This document shows, one piece after another, positions 36,901 through 45,236 of a stretch of 64,000 nucleotides of DNA. The DNA comes from Mesobaculum littorinae (lineage in GTDB: Bacteria > Pseudomonadota > Alphaproteobacteria > Rhodobacterales > Rhodobacteraceae): NCBI RefSeq assembly GCF_004011175.1, contig NZ_RQXX01000001.1, positions 248,001-312,000 of the forward strand, written 5' to 3'. Position 1 is the stretch's first letter; every line of letters starts with the position of its first letter. The notes under the pieces are model-generated. The model saw only the letters and a list, made by a program, of their open reading frames with translations, had not been told where the DNA came from and searched no databases. The position numbers and the translations under genes are program-made.

Positions 36901-38874
36901 ATGATCGTGGAACTTGGACATTTCGCGCTGATCCTCGCGTTCTTCGTCGCCTGCGTGCAGAGCGTCGTGCCGATGATCGGTGCCGCCCGCGGATGGCGCG
37001 GATGGATGGCGGTGGGCGAACCTGCGGCCACCGCGCAACTGCTGTTTCTGGGCTTTGCCTTCGCGGCGCTGACCCGGGCCTTCGTGACCTCGGACTTCTC
37101 GCTCAGCCTCGTGGTCGAGAATTCGCATACCGCCAAGCCGATGCTCTACAAGATCGCCGGCGTCTGGGGGAACCACGAAGGCTCGATGCTGCTATGGGTG
37201 CTGATCCTCGCGCTGTTCGGCGCTGCGGCGGCGTGGTTCGGCGGCGGGCTGCCGGACCGGTTGCGCGCCCGCGTGCTGTCGGTGCAGGGGGCGGTCGGGG
37301 TCGCGTTCCTCGCCTTCATCCTCTTTACCTCGAACCCCTTCACCCGGCTCGAGGTGGCGCCCTTCGACGGGCAGGATCTCAACCCGCTGCTGCAGGACCC
37401 CGGGCTCGCCTTCCATCCTCCGTTCCTTTACCTTGGGTATGTCGGCCTCTCGATGGCCTTCTCCTTTGCCGTCGCCGCCCTGATCGAGGGGCGGGTCGAC
37501 GCGGCATGGGCCCGCTGGGTGCGGCCCTGGACGCTGGCGGCCTGGGTGTTTCTGACCATCGGCATCGCGCTCGGCTCCTGGTGGGCGTATTACGAGCTGG
37601 GCTGGGGCGGATTCTGGTTCTGGGATCCGGTCGAAAACGCCTCGTTCATGCCTTGGCTGATCTCGGCGGCGCTTCTGCACTCGGCAATCGTGGTTGAAAA
37701 GCGCGAGGCACTGAAAAGCTGGACAGTGCTGCTGGCAATCCTGGCCTTCGGGTTTTCGCTGATCGGCACCTTCATCGTCCGCTCGGGCGTGCTGACCAGC
37801 GTGCATGCCTTCGCCAACGACCCGTCGCGCGGGGTGTTCATCCTGATCCTGCTGGCGGTCTTCGTGGGCGGGGCGCTGACCCTCTACGCCCTGCGCGCGG
37901 GCGCGATGGAGGCCAAGGGCGTCTTTGCCCTCGTCAGCCGCGAAAGCGCGCTTGTGGCCAACAACGTGCTTCTTTCGGTGGCCTGCTTTGTGGTCTTCAT
38001 CGGCACGGTCTGGCCTCTGGTGGCCGAGCTTGCCTTTGATCGCAAGCTGTCGGTGGGGCCGCCGTTCTTCGATGCGGCCTTCACGCCCTTCATGGTGCTT
38101 CTGGCGGTGATCCTGCCGCTGGGGTCCATCCTGCCGTGGAAGCGGGCGACGCTGGGCCGGGCGGTGCGGCCGCTGACGGGGGCGCTTGCGCTCAGCCTTG
38201 CGCTGGGGGCGCTGGTCTGGACGTTGCAGACCGGGCGGTCGATCCTCGCCCCCTGCGGCGCGGTGCTGGCGACGTGGCTGGTGCTGGGCGCTGGCGCCGA
38301 CCTTTGGCAACGCACCGGGCGCGGCGCTCTGGCCGGGCGCGCCCGCCGCGCGGCCCGCCTGCCGCGCGCGGATTGGGGGCGCGTCGTGGCGCATGCGGGG
38401 TTCGGCATAACGCTCTTCGGCGTGGCCGCGATGACGGCCTGGACGGTCGAGGATATCCGCGTGATGCAGACCGGCGAAACTGCCCGGATCGCGGGCTACG
38501 ACGTCACGCTGCAGGACGTGCGCGAAGGCGAGGGCCCGAACTACCTGACCACCCGGGCCGAGATGGTGGTGGCCCGCGACGGGGATGAGGTCGCGCGGCT
38601 TTTCCCCGAAAAGCGGGTCTATCCCGTGGCGCGGATGCCCACGACCGAGGCGGGAATCGACAACGGCGTGCTGCGCGATCTCTACGCGGTAATCGGCGAT
38701 GCGCAGCAGGGCGGCGGCTGGGCCGTGCGGTTCTACGTCAAGCCCTTTGCCAACTGGATCTGGGCCGGGGCGATCATCATGGCGCTGGGCGGGGCGCTGT
38801 CGCTCAGCGACCGGCGCTACCGCGTGGCCGCGGGCGCCCGCCGCGCGCCCACCGCATCGGTGCCCGCGGAATGA
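36901..38874 (+). CDS. ccmF: cytochrome c heme lyase subunit CcmF
   Basis: A 657-residue polytopic inner-membrane protein of system I cytochrome c maturation, receiving heme from CcmE. The tryptophan-rich WWD motif appears as WAYYELGWGGFWFWDPVENASFMPW. Other family marks are GVWGNHEGSMLLW and HPPFLYLGYVGLS. A large periplasmic loop (DIRVMQTGE...LFPEKRVYPV) precedes the last helix. AGGG is upstream of the ATG. It overlaps ccmH by 4 nt. Confidence 0.96.
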   Translation: MIVELGHFALILAFFVACVQSVVPMIGAARGWRGWMAVGEPAATAQLLFLGFAFAALTRAFVTSDFSLSLVVENSHTAKPMLYKIAGVWGNHEGSMLLWVLILALFGAAAAWFGGGLPDRLRARVLSVQGAVGVAFLAFILFTSNPFTRLEVAPFDGQDLNPLLQDPGLAFHPPFLYLGYVGLSMAFSFAVAALIEGRVDAAWARWVRPWTLAAWVFLTIGIALGSWWAYYELGWGGFWFWDPVENASFMPWLISAALLHSAIVVEKREALKSWTVLLAILAFGFSLIGTFIVRSGVLTSVHAFANDPSRGVFILILLAVFVGGALTLYALRAGAMEAKGVFALVSRESALVANNVLLSVACFVVFIGTVWPLVAELAFDRKLSVGPPFFDAAFTPFMVLLAVILPLGSILPWKRATLGRAVRPLTGALALSLALGALVWTLQTGRSILAPCGAVLATWLVLGAGADLWQRTGRGALAGRARRAARLPRADWGRVVAHAGFGITLFGVAAMTAWTVEDIRVMQTGETARIAGYDVTLQDVREGEGPNYLTTRAEMVVARDGDEVARLFPEKRVYPVARMPTTEAGIDNGVLRDLYAVIGDAQQGGGWAVRFYVKPFANWIWAGAIIMALGGALSLSDRRYRVAAGARRAPTASVPAE

Positions 38875-39383
38875 GCGGCCTGCGAAACGTCGTCGCGGTG
38901 CGGGGCGGGGCGGTCCTGCGTCACCTCTGTGCGGCGCTGTACCTGACGCTGGCCCTGATGCTGGGCACCGCGCAGCCCGCGGGCGCCGTGACGCCTGCGG
39001 AAATGCTGGACGACCCCGCGCTCGAGGCGCGGGCGCGCGAGATCGGCGGCGAGCTGCGTTGCCTCGTCTGCCGCAACGAATCGATCGAGGAATCGGACGC
39101 GGACCTGGCCTCGGACCTCAGGATCCTCGTGCGCGAACGTGTGACGGCGGGCGACAGCAATGCCGAGGTGATCGACTATGTCACCGACCGCTACGGCGAA
39201 TACGTCCTCTTGCGGCCGAATGCCCGCGGCGCGAACCTGATCCTGTGGCTGGCCGGGCCGGTGATGCTGCTGGGTGCGCTCGGCCTGACGCTGGTCTACT
39301 TGCGCCGCCGCGCCGCACGGCCAGAGCCCGAGGCACTGACCGAGGATGAAACCGCCCGCTTGCGCGACCTCATGCGGGACTGA
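38871..39383 (+). CDS. ccmH: cytochrome c maturation protein CcmH
   Basis: A 170-residue thiol oxidoreductase that reduces the apocytochrome heme-binding cysteines. A signal/anchor segment (about 15-38) precedes the LRCLVCRN motif at 62-69 (C64 and C67), and a C-terminal transmembrane helix (LILWLAGPVMLLGALGLTLVYL) follows. Its ATG overlaps the ccmF stop (ATGA). ccmI does not follow directly. Confidence 0.95.
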   Translation: MSGLRNVVAVRGGAVLRHLCAALYLTLALMLGTAQPAGAVTPAEMLDDPALEARAREIGGELRCLVCRNESIEESDADLASDLRILVRERVTAGDSNAEVIDYVTDRYGEYVLLRPNARGANLILWLAGPVMLLGALGLTLVYLRRRAARPEPEALTEDETARLRDLMRD

Positions 39384-39586
39384 CGGCGCGGGACTGACGA
39401 CTGCGCGGGCGTGATCCGCGGGCCCGTGCCAATCTGCGCCGGCCTGCGCGACCCGGGCCGGGATTGGTGCCGAAGGCCGGGCAGGGCGCTGCGTCACTAT
39501 GGCGGGGGCTTTCCGTGTCTGCAGCCCCCCACTAGGCTGCACGTCGGGCCCCGCGGGGGTCCGAAGATGCAGCGGAGGGGGATCCC

Positions 39587-40363
39587 ATGGCCCAGGACAG
39601 GATAGAGGTACACGAAGAGGCGGGGCTTGCCGTCATCACGCTGAACCGGCCCGAGCTGATGAACGCGCTCGACCGCGACATGCGGGCTGCGTTGACACAG
39701 GCGTTGACGGCGGCCGCGCAGACTGCGCGCGCCATCGTGCTGACGGGACGGGGCGCGGCCTTCTGCTCGGGTCAGGACCTGTCCGAGGGCGCCGATCCCG
39801 ACAGGCTCGACCTTGCCGAGATCCTGCGCGAGGAATACGAGCCGCTGCTGCAGGCGATAACCGACGCGCCCGTGCCCGTTCTGGCGGCGGTCAACGGCGT
39901 GGCGGCGGGGGCCGGGGCCAACCTGGCACTGGCCTGCGACGTGGTGATCGCCGCGGAAAGCGCGGTCTTCCTGCAGGCGTTTTCGCGGATCGGCCTGATC
40001 CCCGACGCGGGCGGCACCTATTGGCTGCCGCGGCAGGTCGGGCTGGCACGGGCCATGGGCGCCGCCTTTTTCGCCGAGCCGGTGACGGCACGGCAGGCGG
40101 CGGACTGGGGAATGATCTGGGAGGCCGCCCCCGATCACGAGTTCGAGGCGACGTGGCAGGCCCGCGCACGGCATCTGGCCGCGGGCCCGACCGCCGCACT
40201 GCGCGCGACCAAGCAGGCGCTGCGCGCGGCGGGCGACAGTGATTTCGCCACGCAGCTTGAGCTCGAGGCGAAGCTGCAGGGCGAGGTCGGGCGCACGGCA
40301 GACTTCCGCGAGGGGGTGACTGCGTTCCTGGAAAAACGCGCGCCGCGCTTCTCCGGACGCTGA
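39587..40363 (+). CDS. enoyl-CoA hydratase/isomerase (PaaG-like)
   Basis: A 258-residue crotonase-fold enzyme. The oxyanion-hole glycines are in FCSGQDL and GVAAGAGANLALACD. IPDAGGTYWLPR places an acid residue at D140 where the isomerase-type PaaG enzymes have their catalytic Asp and hydratases have Glu. A role as 2-(1,2-epoxy-1,2-dihydrophenyl)acetyl-CoA isomerase is suggested, but no other paa genes are near. AGGGGG precedes the ATG by about 8 nt. Confidence 0.82.
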   Translation: MAQDRIEVHEEAGLAVITLNRPELMNALDRDMRAALTQALTAAAQTARAIVLTGRGAAFCSGQDLSEGADPDRLDLAEILREEYEPLLQAITDAPVPVLAAVNGVAAGAGANLALACDVVIAAESAVFLQAFSRIGLIPDAGGTYWLPRQVGLARAMGAAFFAEPVTARQAADWGMIWEAAPDHEFEATWQARARHLAAGPTAALRATKQALRAAGDSDFATQLELEAKLQGEVGRTADFREGVTAFLEKRAPRFSGR

Positions 40364-40755
40364 AGCAGGCTCTGGCAGGCGCAGAGGATCCCGCGGATGA
40401 CTGCGGCCCCGGGCCCCCGTTCGTTACGCGAGGCAGGGGTCGGAAGTCGACCGGAGGAGCCAAGCCCCCCGGTCGCCGCATCCGCGTTTCCCCCCATCGC
40501 GCGCCTTCTGCATCCGATCGGCCCCCCCGATACAATCCTCTGCGGCCCGACGGTGCGGCCCTCCGGGCGGGGTGTGAAAGCGCCGCCCGCGGCGGTGTCA
40601 CACCTGCGTCACGGCATTGCGATAGGTGCGGAAATGTCGGGCTAGACCTAGGGCTTGCCAGAGGGGATTGCCCATATATAGTCGACCTTACGGCAGGAGC
40701 GGGGCTCCCGCTCTGGGCCCGGGGACAGGTCGCAGGGACGGGACGGGACACGCAC
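40364..40755. other. gene-free leader before HNH gene
   Basis: About 390 nt. It contains a 7-bp inverted repeat, GGTGTGA (40571-40577) and TCACACC (40598-40604), and an isolated TATATA at 40675-40680 that could be a -10 element for the HNH gene. No RNA gene was recognised. Confidence 0.4.
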
Positions 40756-41340
40756 ATGGACGGCGATTTCAGGACGAGCTTTGTCAGGGAACCGAACAAT
40801 CTCAGGCACCATCCGGCGCTGGTGCTGAATGCCGATTACAGGCCGCTATCATACTATCCGCTGTCGCTTTGGCCATGGCAGGAGGCGGTGAAGGCGGCGT
40901 TCCTCGACAGGGTCGACATCGTCGCCGAATACGACCACTGGGTCCGATCGCCGACGACGAAGATCCGGATCCCGTCTGTGGTGGTGCTCAAGGATTTCGT
41001 GAAACCCCAGAAGCGCGTGGCCTTCACGCGCTTCAATTTGTTTCTGAGGGACGAATTCTGCTGCCAGTATTGCGGGGCGAAGGGCGATCTGACCTTCGAT
41101 CACGTGGTGCCGCGGGCCCGGGGGGGGGTAACGAGCTGGGAGAACGTCGTCGCCGCCTGTTCGCGCTGCAACCTCAAGAAGGGATCGAAAAGCCTGCGGC
41201 AGGTGGGGCTGGCCCTGCGAAAGCCGCCGCGACAGCCGGGGGCCGAAGAGCTCAAGAACATGGGCCGCAAGTTCCCGCCCAACCATCTGCACGACACCTG
41301 GCTGGATTTCCTTTACTGGGACGCCGAGCTGGAGGCCTGA
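40756..41340 (+). CDS. HNH endonuclease
   Basis: A 194-residue HNH nuclease of the McrA-like small group common in alphaproteobacteria. A zinc pair CQYC (103-106), the catalytic DHVVPRARGG (115-124), N130, and a second zinc pair CSRC (135-138) in CSRCNLKKG make a complete HNH site. The N-terminal LVLNADYRPLSYYPLSLWPWQEAV is typical of this housekeeping-like family. No partner methylase or phage gene is near, so it is probably not a restriction enzyme. Confidence 0.9.
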   Translation: MDGDFRTSFVREPNNLRHHPALVLNADYRPLSYYPLSLWPWQEAVKAAFLDRVDIVAEYDHWVRSPTTKIRIPSVVVLKDFVKPQKRVAFTRFNLFLRDEFCCQYCGAKGDLTFDHVVPRARGGVTSWENVVAACSRCNLKKGSKSLRQVGLALRKPPRQPGAEELKNMGRKFPPNHLHDTWLDFLYWDAELEA

Positions 41341-41421
41341 GGGCGCAGGCGACGGGCCGCTCCTGCCATCCGGCGACATGAGGCTCGCCCCCGGGGACTG
41401 GCGCCCTTGCGCGGGGGCCCG

Positions 41422-42264
41422 TCAGCCACCGCGACCGGGGGAGGTCAGGATCTCATGCACGACGTCCAGCGCGGCCCGCACCGGCGGGTCGTGGCGGCCG
41501 TCGTGATGCGACACCAACCATTCGTCGTGCGTGATCTCGTCGATCGGGTCCGACAGCCGCGCCAACCCGGCTTCGGCGTCGCCCGCGAAGGTCGGCATCA
41601 CGATCCGCCCCACGCCCGCCAGCGCCATGTCGAGCGCCAGCCGCGCATCGCTGGCGGTGGTGACGATGCGGGCGCCCTCGGTCGCGCGCAGCCAGCGGTC
41701 CGACGGTGTCGTCGGCACCTCGTCGGCAAGGCCGACATATCCGGCGACCCGCTCCCCCGTGCCGTAGACCGCATAGCGCACCGCGACGGTGCGGCGCCCG
41801 GCCAGCCACGGCTGATCGGGGCGGGCGTTGCGCACGCCGATATCCGCCTCGCGCCGCGCGATGTCGACGCGGTGGTTCGCGGCCACGAACTCGGGCAGCC
41901 AGCCTGCGTCGGGCGTCCAGTGGCTGCCGATGCAGCGCGCCAGGTGCCGCGAGGTCCAGAGCCCCGCGGTGATCCGGACGCGCACCGGTGTGCCCGGCGC
42001 GGCGATCCAGCGGCGCAGGCGTTGCGCGGGGCCGCGCAGGTCGGATGCCTCGTTCAGCAAAGCGCGGCCCTCGGCGCTGAGCGCATAGCCCCTTGGGCCG
42101 CGGTGAAAGAGCCGCCGGCCGGTGCGCCGCTCAAGCTCGGCCATCCGACGCGACAGGGTGGGAACGCTCAGGCCGGTGGCGCGGGCAGCGGCCGAAAGCC
42201 CGCCGCCGTCGGCCACCGCCAGAAACAGCTCGATATCATCGAGGCTGGGAGGCTGACTTTCCAT
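41422..42264 (-). CDS. LysR-family transcriptional regulator
   Basis: 280 residues. The N-terminal winged helix (LDDIELFLAVADGGGLSAAARATGLSVPTLSRRMAELERRTG, read in parts) is followed by a periplasmic-binding-like effector domain. The family usually activates a divergently transcribed gene. The start MESQPPS is chosen because GGAG lies about 9 nt before it. The start codon touches one of three TTCnGGAA-like palindromes in the gap to the divergent small ORF. Confidence 0.88.
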   Translation of the reverse strand: MESQPPSLDDIELFLAVADGGGLSAAARATGLSVPTLSRRMAELERRTGRRLFHRGPRGYALSAEGRALLNEASDLRGPAQRLRRWIAAPGTPVRVRITAGLWTSRHLARCIGSHWTPDAGWLPEFVAANHRVDIARREADIGVRNARPDQPWLAGRRTVAVRYAVYGTGERVAGYVGLADEVPTTPSDRWLRATEGARIVTTASDARLALDMALAGVGRIVMPTFAGDAEAGLARLSDPIDEITHDEWLVSHHDGRHDPPVRAALDVVHEILTSPGRGG

Positions 42265-42338
42265 TTCTGAAACTCCCCTTCCGGAAACGGCCGCTGCTGC
42301 GCGCCCCTTGGCCGTGTCATCGTGGCGGCATTCTGGAA
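42264..42338. promoter_or_regulatory. three short palindromes in LysR divergent promoter region
   Basis: TTTCTGAAA (42264-42272), TTCCGGAA (42279-42286) and TTCTGGAA (42331-42338) lie between the LysR gene and the divergent small ORF. They look like repeated half-sites of one operator. Confidence 0.4.
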
Positions 42339-42350
42339 GGGGTTTCAACC

Positions 42351-42551
42351 ATGAAAGATCATCCCGAACTGCCCGATATCTGGAAGGGGCTCCGCCCGGT
42401 GGCGGCCCCACCGTCGCCCCGGACCGAAGGCGCGCGGTTCCGGGCCCGGGCCGCCCGCCGCGCCCGCCGCCTGCGCCGCGCCCGGATGTTGCGGATGCTG
42501 GCCTGCCTGACCGGGCGGCCGCGTCGCCGCGGGCATAAGGCGCCCCGGTAG
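42351..42551 (+). CDS. small Arg-rich protein, putative
   Basis: 66 codons starting MKDHPELPDIWKGLRPV, with AAGGGG 9 nt before the ATG. The C-terminal two thirds are very Arg-rich (RARAARRARRLRRARM), basic and helical. It is divergent from the LysR gene, the usual place of a LysR target. The first 17 residues have normal composition, which argues mildly for a real gene; the Arg-rich part could be chance in GC-rich DNA. No family recognised. Confidence 0.45.
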   Translation: MKDHPELPDIWKGLRPVAAPPSPRTEGARFRARAARRARRLRRARMLRMLACLTGRPRRRGHKAPR

Positions 42552-42679
42552 CTTATCCGGTTTCGGCCCCGCGGACACTTCGCTAGACTTCGCCTGCGCC
42601 CCGCTGTAGGTGCGGCAACCGATAGCGATAACACCGTGCCCCGCGAACCGGGCGCGCCCAGAGCAAGACGGGAGCTTTC

Positions 42680-44134
42680 ATGGTCTCACGCGTCATTCCG
42701 GTCGATCCCTTCGACCTCGTGATCTTCGGAGGCACCGGCGATCTGGCGCGGCGCAAGATCCTTCCGGGGCTCTACCGCCGCTACCAGGCGGGCCAGATGC
42801 CGGAAGAGGCGCGGATCATCGCCGCCGCACGCAGCGACCATGACGATGCGGAATTCCGCGACATCGCCCGCGCCGCGATCGAGGAGTTCATTCCCGAGGG
42901 CAAGCGCGATGCAGCCTCCCTGGACGAGTTCATCGAACGGTTGAGCTATGTCGCCATCGACGCGACCGGCGACGACGGCTGGGCGCCGCTGTCCGAAAAG
43001 ATGCGCGAGGGTATGATCCGCGCCTTCTACTTCTCGGTCGCGCCCAGCCTCTTCGGACCCATCGCTGAACGCCTGCACCAGCATGGCATCGCCGGGCCCG
43101 ACAGCCGCATCGTGGTGGAAAAGCCCTTTGGCCGCGATCTTGCGTCGGCGCGCAAGCTGAACCAGACGCTGGCGCAGCATTTCGACGAAACGCAGATCTA
43201 CCGGATCGATCACTATCTCGGCAAGGAGACGGTGCAGAACCTAATGGCGGTTCGTTTCGGCAACGTGCTGTTCGAACCGCTGTGGAATGCGCAATACGTC
43301 GACCACATCCAGATCACCGTCGCCGAAACAGTGGGCGTGGACGGGCGCGGGGCGTATTACGACAAGTCCGGCGCGATGCGGGACATGGTGCAGAACCACC
43401 TGATGCAGCTTCTGTGCCTGATCGCGATGGAGCCGCCCAGCCGCTTCGATCCCGACGCGGTGCGCGACGAAAAGCTCAAGGTCATCCGCGCGCTGGAACC
43501 GGTTGAACCCTACCAGATCGTCCGCGGCCAGTACGAGGCGGGGGGCGGTCAGCCGTCCTATCGCGACCATGCAGAGAACCCGCGCAGCCTGACCGAAAGC
43601 TTCGTCGCGATGAAGATCAACGTGTCGAACTGGCGGTGGGCGGGGACGCCCTTCTACCTGCGCACCGGCAAGCGGCTGAAGGCGCGCACCTCGGAAATCG
43701 CGGTGGTCTTCAAGGACGCGCCGCATTCGATCTTCGGCGCCGAGGCAGGGCGCCATCGCAATATCCTGACGATCCGTCTGCAACCCAACGAGGGCATGAT
43801 GCTGGGCGTCACGATCAAGGAGCCGGGCCCGGGCGGCATGCGGCTGGTCGACGTCCCGCTCGACATGACCTTTGCCGACGCGCTGGGGCCCGAGGCCGAG
43901 GACGTACCCGACGCCTACGAGCGGCTGATCATGGACGTGATCCGCGGCAACCAGACGCTGTTCATGCGCGGCGACGAGGTCGAGGCGGCGTGGGCTTGGA
44001 CCGATCCCATCATCCAGGCCTGGGAAGAGCGCGACGATGCGCCGAAACCCTATGACCCCGGGACCAGCGGGCCGGAAGACGCGCAGATGCTGATGCATCG
44101 CGAAGGCCGGCGCTGGCGCGAAATCCGCGACTAG
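42680..44134 (+). CDS. zwf: glucose-6-phosphate 1-dehydrogenase
   Basis: A 484-residue NADP+ enzyme and the entry to the Entner-Doudoroff and pentose phosphate routes. FGGTGDLARRK is the nucleotide-binding turn. RIDHYLGKETVQN contains the catalytic His/Lys set, and EKPFGRDL is conserved. GGGAG precedes the ATG. It leads the set zwf-pgl-pgi on the plus strand. Confidence 0.97.
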   Translation: MVSRVIPVDPFDLVIFGGTGDLARRKILPGLYRRYQAGQMPEEARIIAAARSDHDDAEFRDIARAAIEEFIPEGKRDAASLDEFIERLSYVAIDATGDDGWAPLSEKMREGMIRAFYFSVAPSLFGPIAERLHQHGIAGPDSRIVVEKPFGRDLASARKLNQTLAQHFDETQIYRIDHYLGKETVQNLMAVRFGNVLFEPLWNAQYVDHIQITVAETVGVDGRGAYYDKSGAMRDMVQNHLMQLLCLIAMEPPSRFDPDAVRDEKLKVIRALEPVEPYQIVRGQYEAGGGQPSYRDHAENPRSLTESFVAMKINVSNWRWAGTPFYLRTGKRLKARTSEIAVVFKDAPHSIFGAEAGRHRNILTIRLQPNEGMMLGVTIKEPGPGGMRLVDVPLDMTFADALGPEAEDVPDAYERLIMDVIRGNQTLFMRGDEVEAAWAWTDPIIQAWEERDDAPKPYDPGTSGPEDAQMLMHREGRRWREIRD

Positions 44135-44212
44135 CCGCCGGTCGCGCGCGCCCGGCCTTGTCGCCGGCCGGTTGCGCGCTTTCATCTGGTTCAGGAAGGG
44201 AGGGCTTGCCCC

Positions 44213-44884
44213 ATGGAACTGATCGAATATCCCGACCGCGAGATGATGATGATCGATCTCGCCGACAAGCTGGCGAGCGAGTTGAACCGCTGGCTGATGG
44301 CCAACGACCGCGCGACCTTCGTCGTGCCGGGCGGCACCACGCCGGGGCCGATCTTCGACACCATCTCGGGCATCAACATCGCGTGGGACCGGGTCGACGT
44401 GATGCTGTCGGACGACCGCTGGGTGCCCGAGGATCATCCCCGATCGAACACCCGCCTCCTGCGCAAGCGGTTGCTGCGCGATCGGGCCGAGGCCGCGCAT
44501 TACGTGCCCCTGCACTGCGACACCGAGACCCCGGAAGAGGGAATCGACCGGGTGGGGGCCGCGGTAAGTGGGCACTTGCCGATCTCGCTTCTGCTGCTGG
44601 GCATGGGCGGCGACATGCACACCGCGTCGCTGTTTCCCGGGGCCGATCGCCTTGCCGATGCGTTGGCCGACGACGCGCCGCCGCTGATGGCGATGCGCGG
44701 GGGCGGGGCGAACGAGCCGCGGATCACCCTGACCGCGCCCGTCCTGCGCGATGCGATGTCGACCCATATCGTCATCACGGGCCCCGAAAAGCGCGCCGCG
44801 CTGGAAAAGGCGCGCGGTCTCAAACCGGCCGAGGCGCCGGTGTCTGTCGTCCTGCGCGACGCCACCGTGCATTGGGCCGAGTGA
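44213..44884 (+). CDS. pgl: 6-phosphogluconolactonase
   Basis: A 223-residue DevB/NagB-like lactonase, the next step after Zwf. VPGGTTPGPIFD and MLSDDRWVPEDHPRSN are the family active-site blocks, and LLGMGGDMHTASLFPG has the conserved His. It lies 78 nt after zwf with AAGGGAGGG in the leader. Confidence 0.94.
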   Translation: MELIEYPDREMMMIDLADKLASELNRWLMANDRATFVVPGGTTPGPIFDTISGINIAWDRVDVMLSDDRWVPEDHPRSNTRLLRKRLLRDRAEAAHYVPLHCDTETPEEGIDRVGAAVSGHLPISLLLLGMGGDMHTASLFPGADRLADALADDAPPLMAMRGGGANEPRITLTAPVLRDAMSTHIVITGPEKRAALEKARGLKPAEAPVSVVLRDATVHWAE

Positions 44885-45236
44885 TCGGGCGGCGGCTTTC
44901 CCTGGCGCGTGGGGCCTGGGGCCGGCCATTGTCGGTGCCGGCCCCGTCATGCCCGGATTCGTGCTGTGCGCGGACCGCCCCGCAGCTCGGCGCGCGCATG
45001 ATTCCGGTCTGCCGCCTCGCAGGTCCGCGCGTCGTGACGATGTCTCCGGCCCATGCCCGCAGGGCAGGTCGTGGACGCAGCAGTCGAAGCTCAGGCCTCG
45101 TCCGCCGCGGGCCGCATGGCGAAACTTCCCTAACCATCCCTACATCGACTTCCGTCCGTCCGGGGCCATCCGGCACCCGTCCGTTCCGGTCGCGGCGTGC
45201 CGCGATCCCTGCCGTCGTCCCATCAAGGAGCCCCGC
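44885..45236. other. gene-free stretch between pgl and pgi
   Basis: About 350 nt. I see no gene, RNA or strong repeat; a pgi promoter may lie here. Confidence 0.4.

Noticed and set aside
40756-41340. HNH gene as part of a restriction or phage-defence system
   Set aside because: No methylase, specificity or defence partner nearby, and the family is a common stand-alone alphaproteobacterial gene.
43241-44950. Antisense frame over zwf and pgl
   Set aside because: His/Arg-rich shadow of two clear genes.
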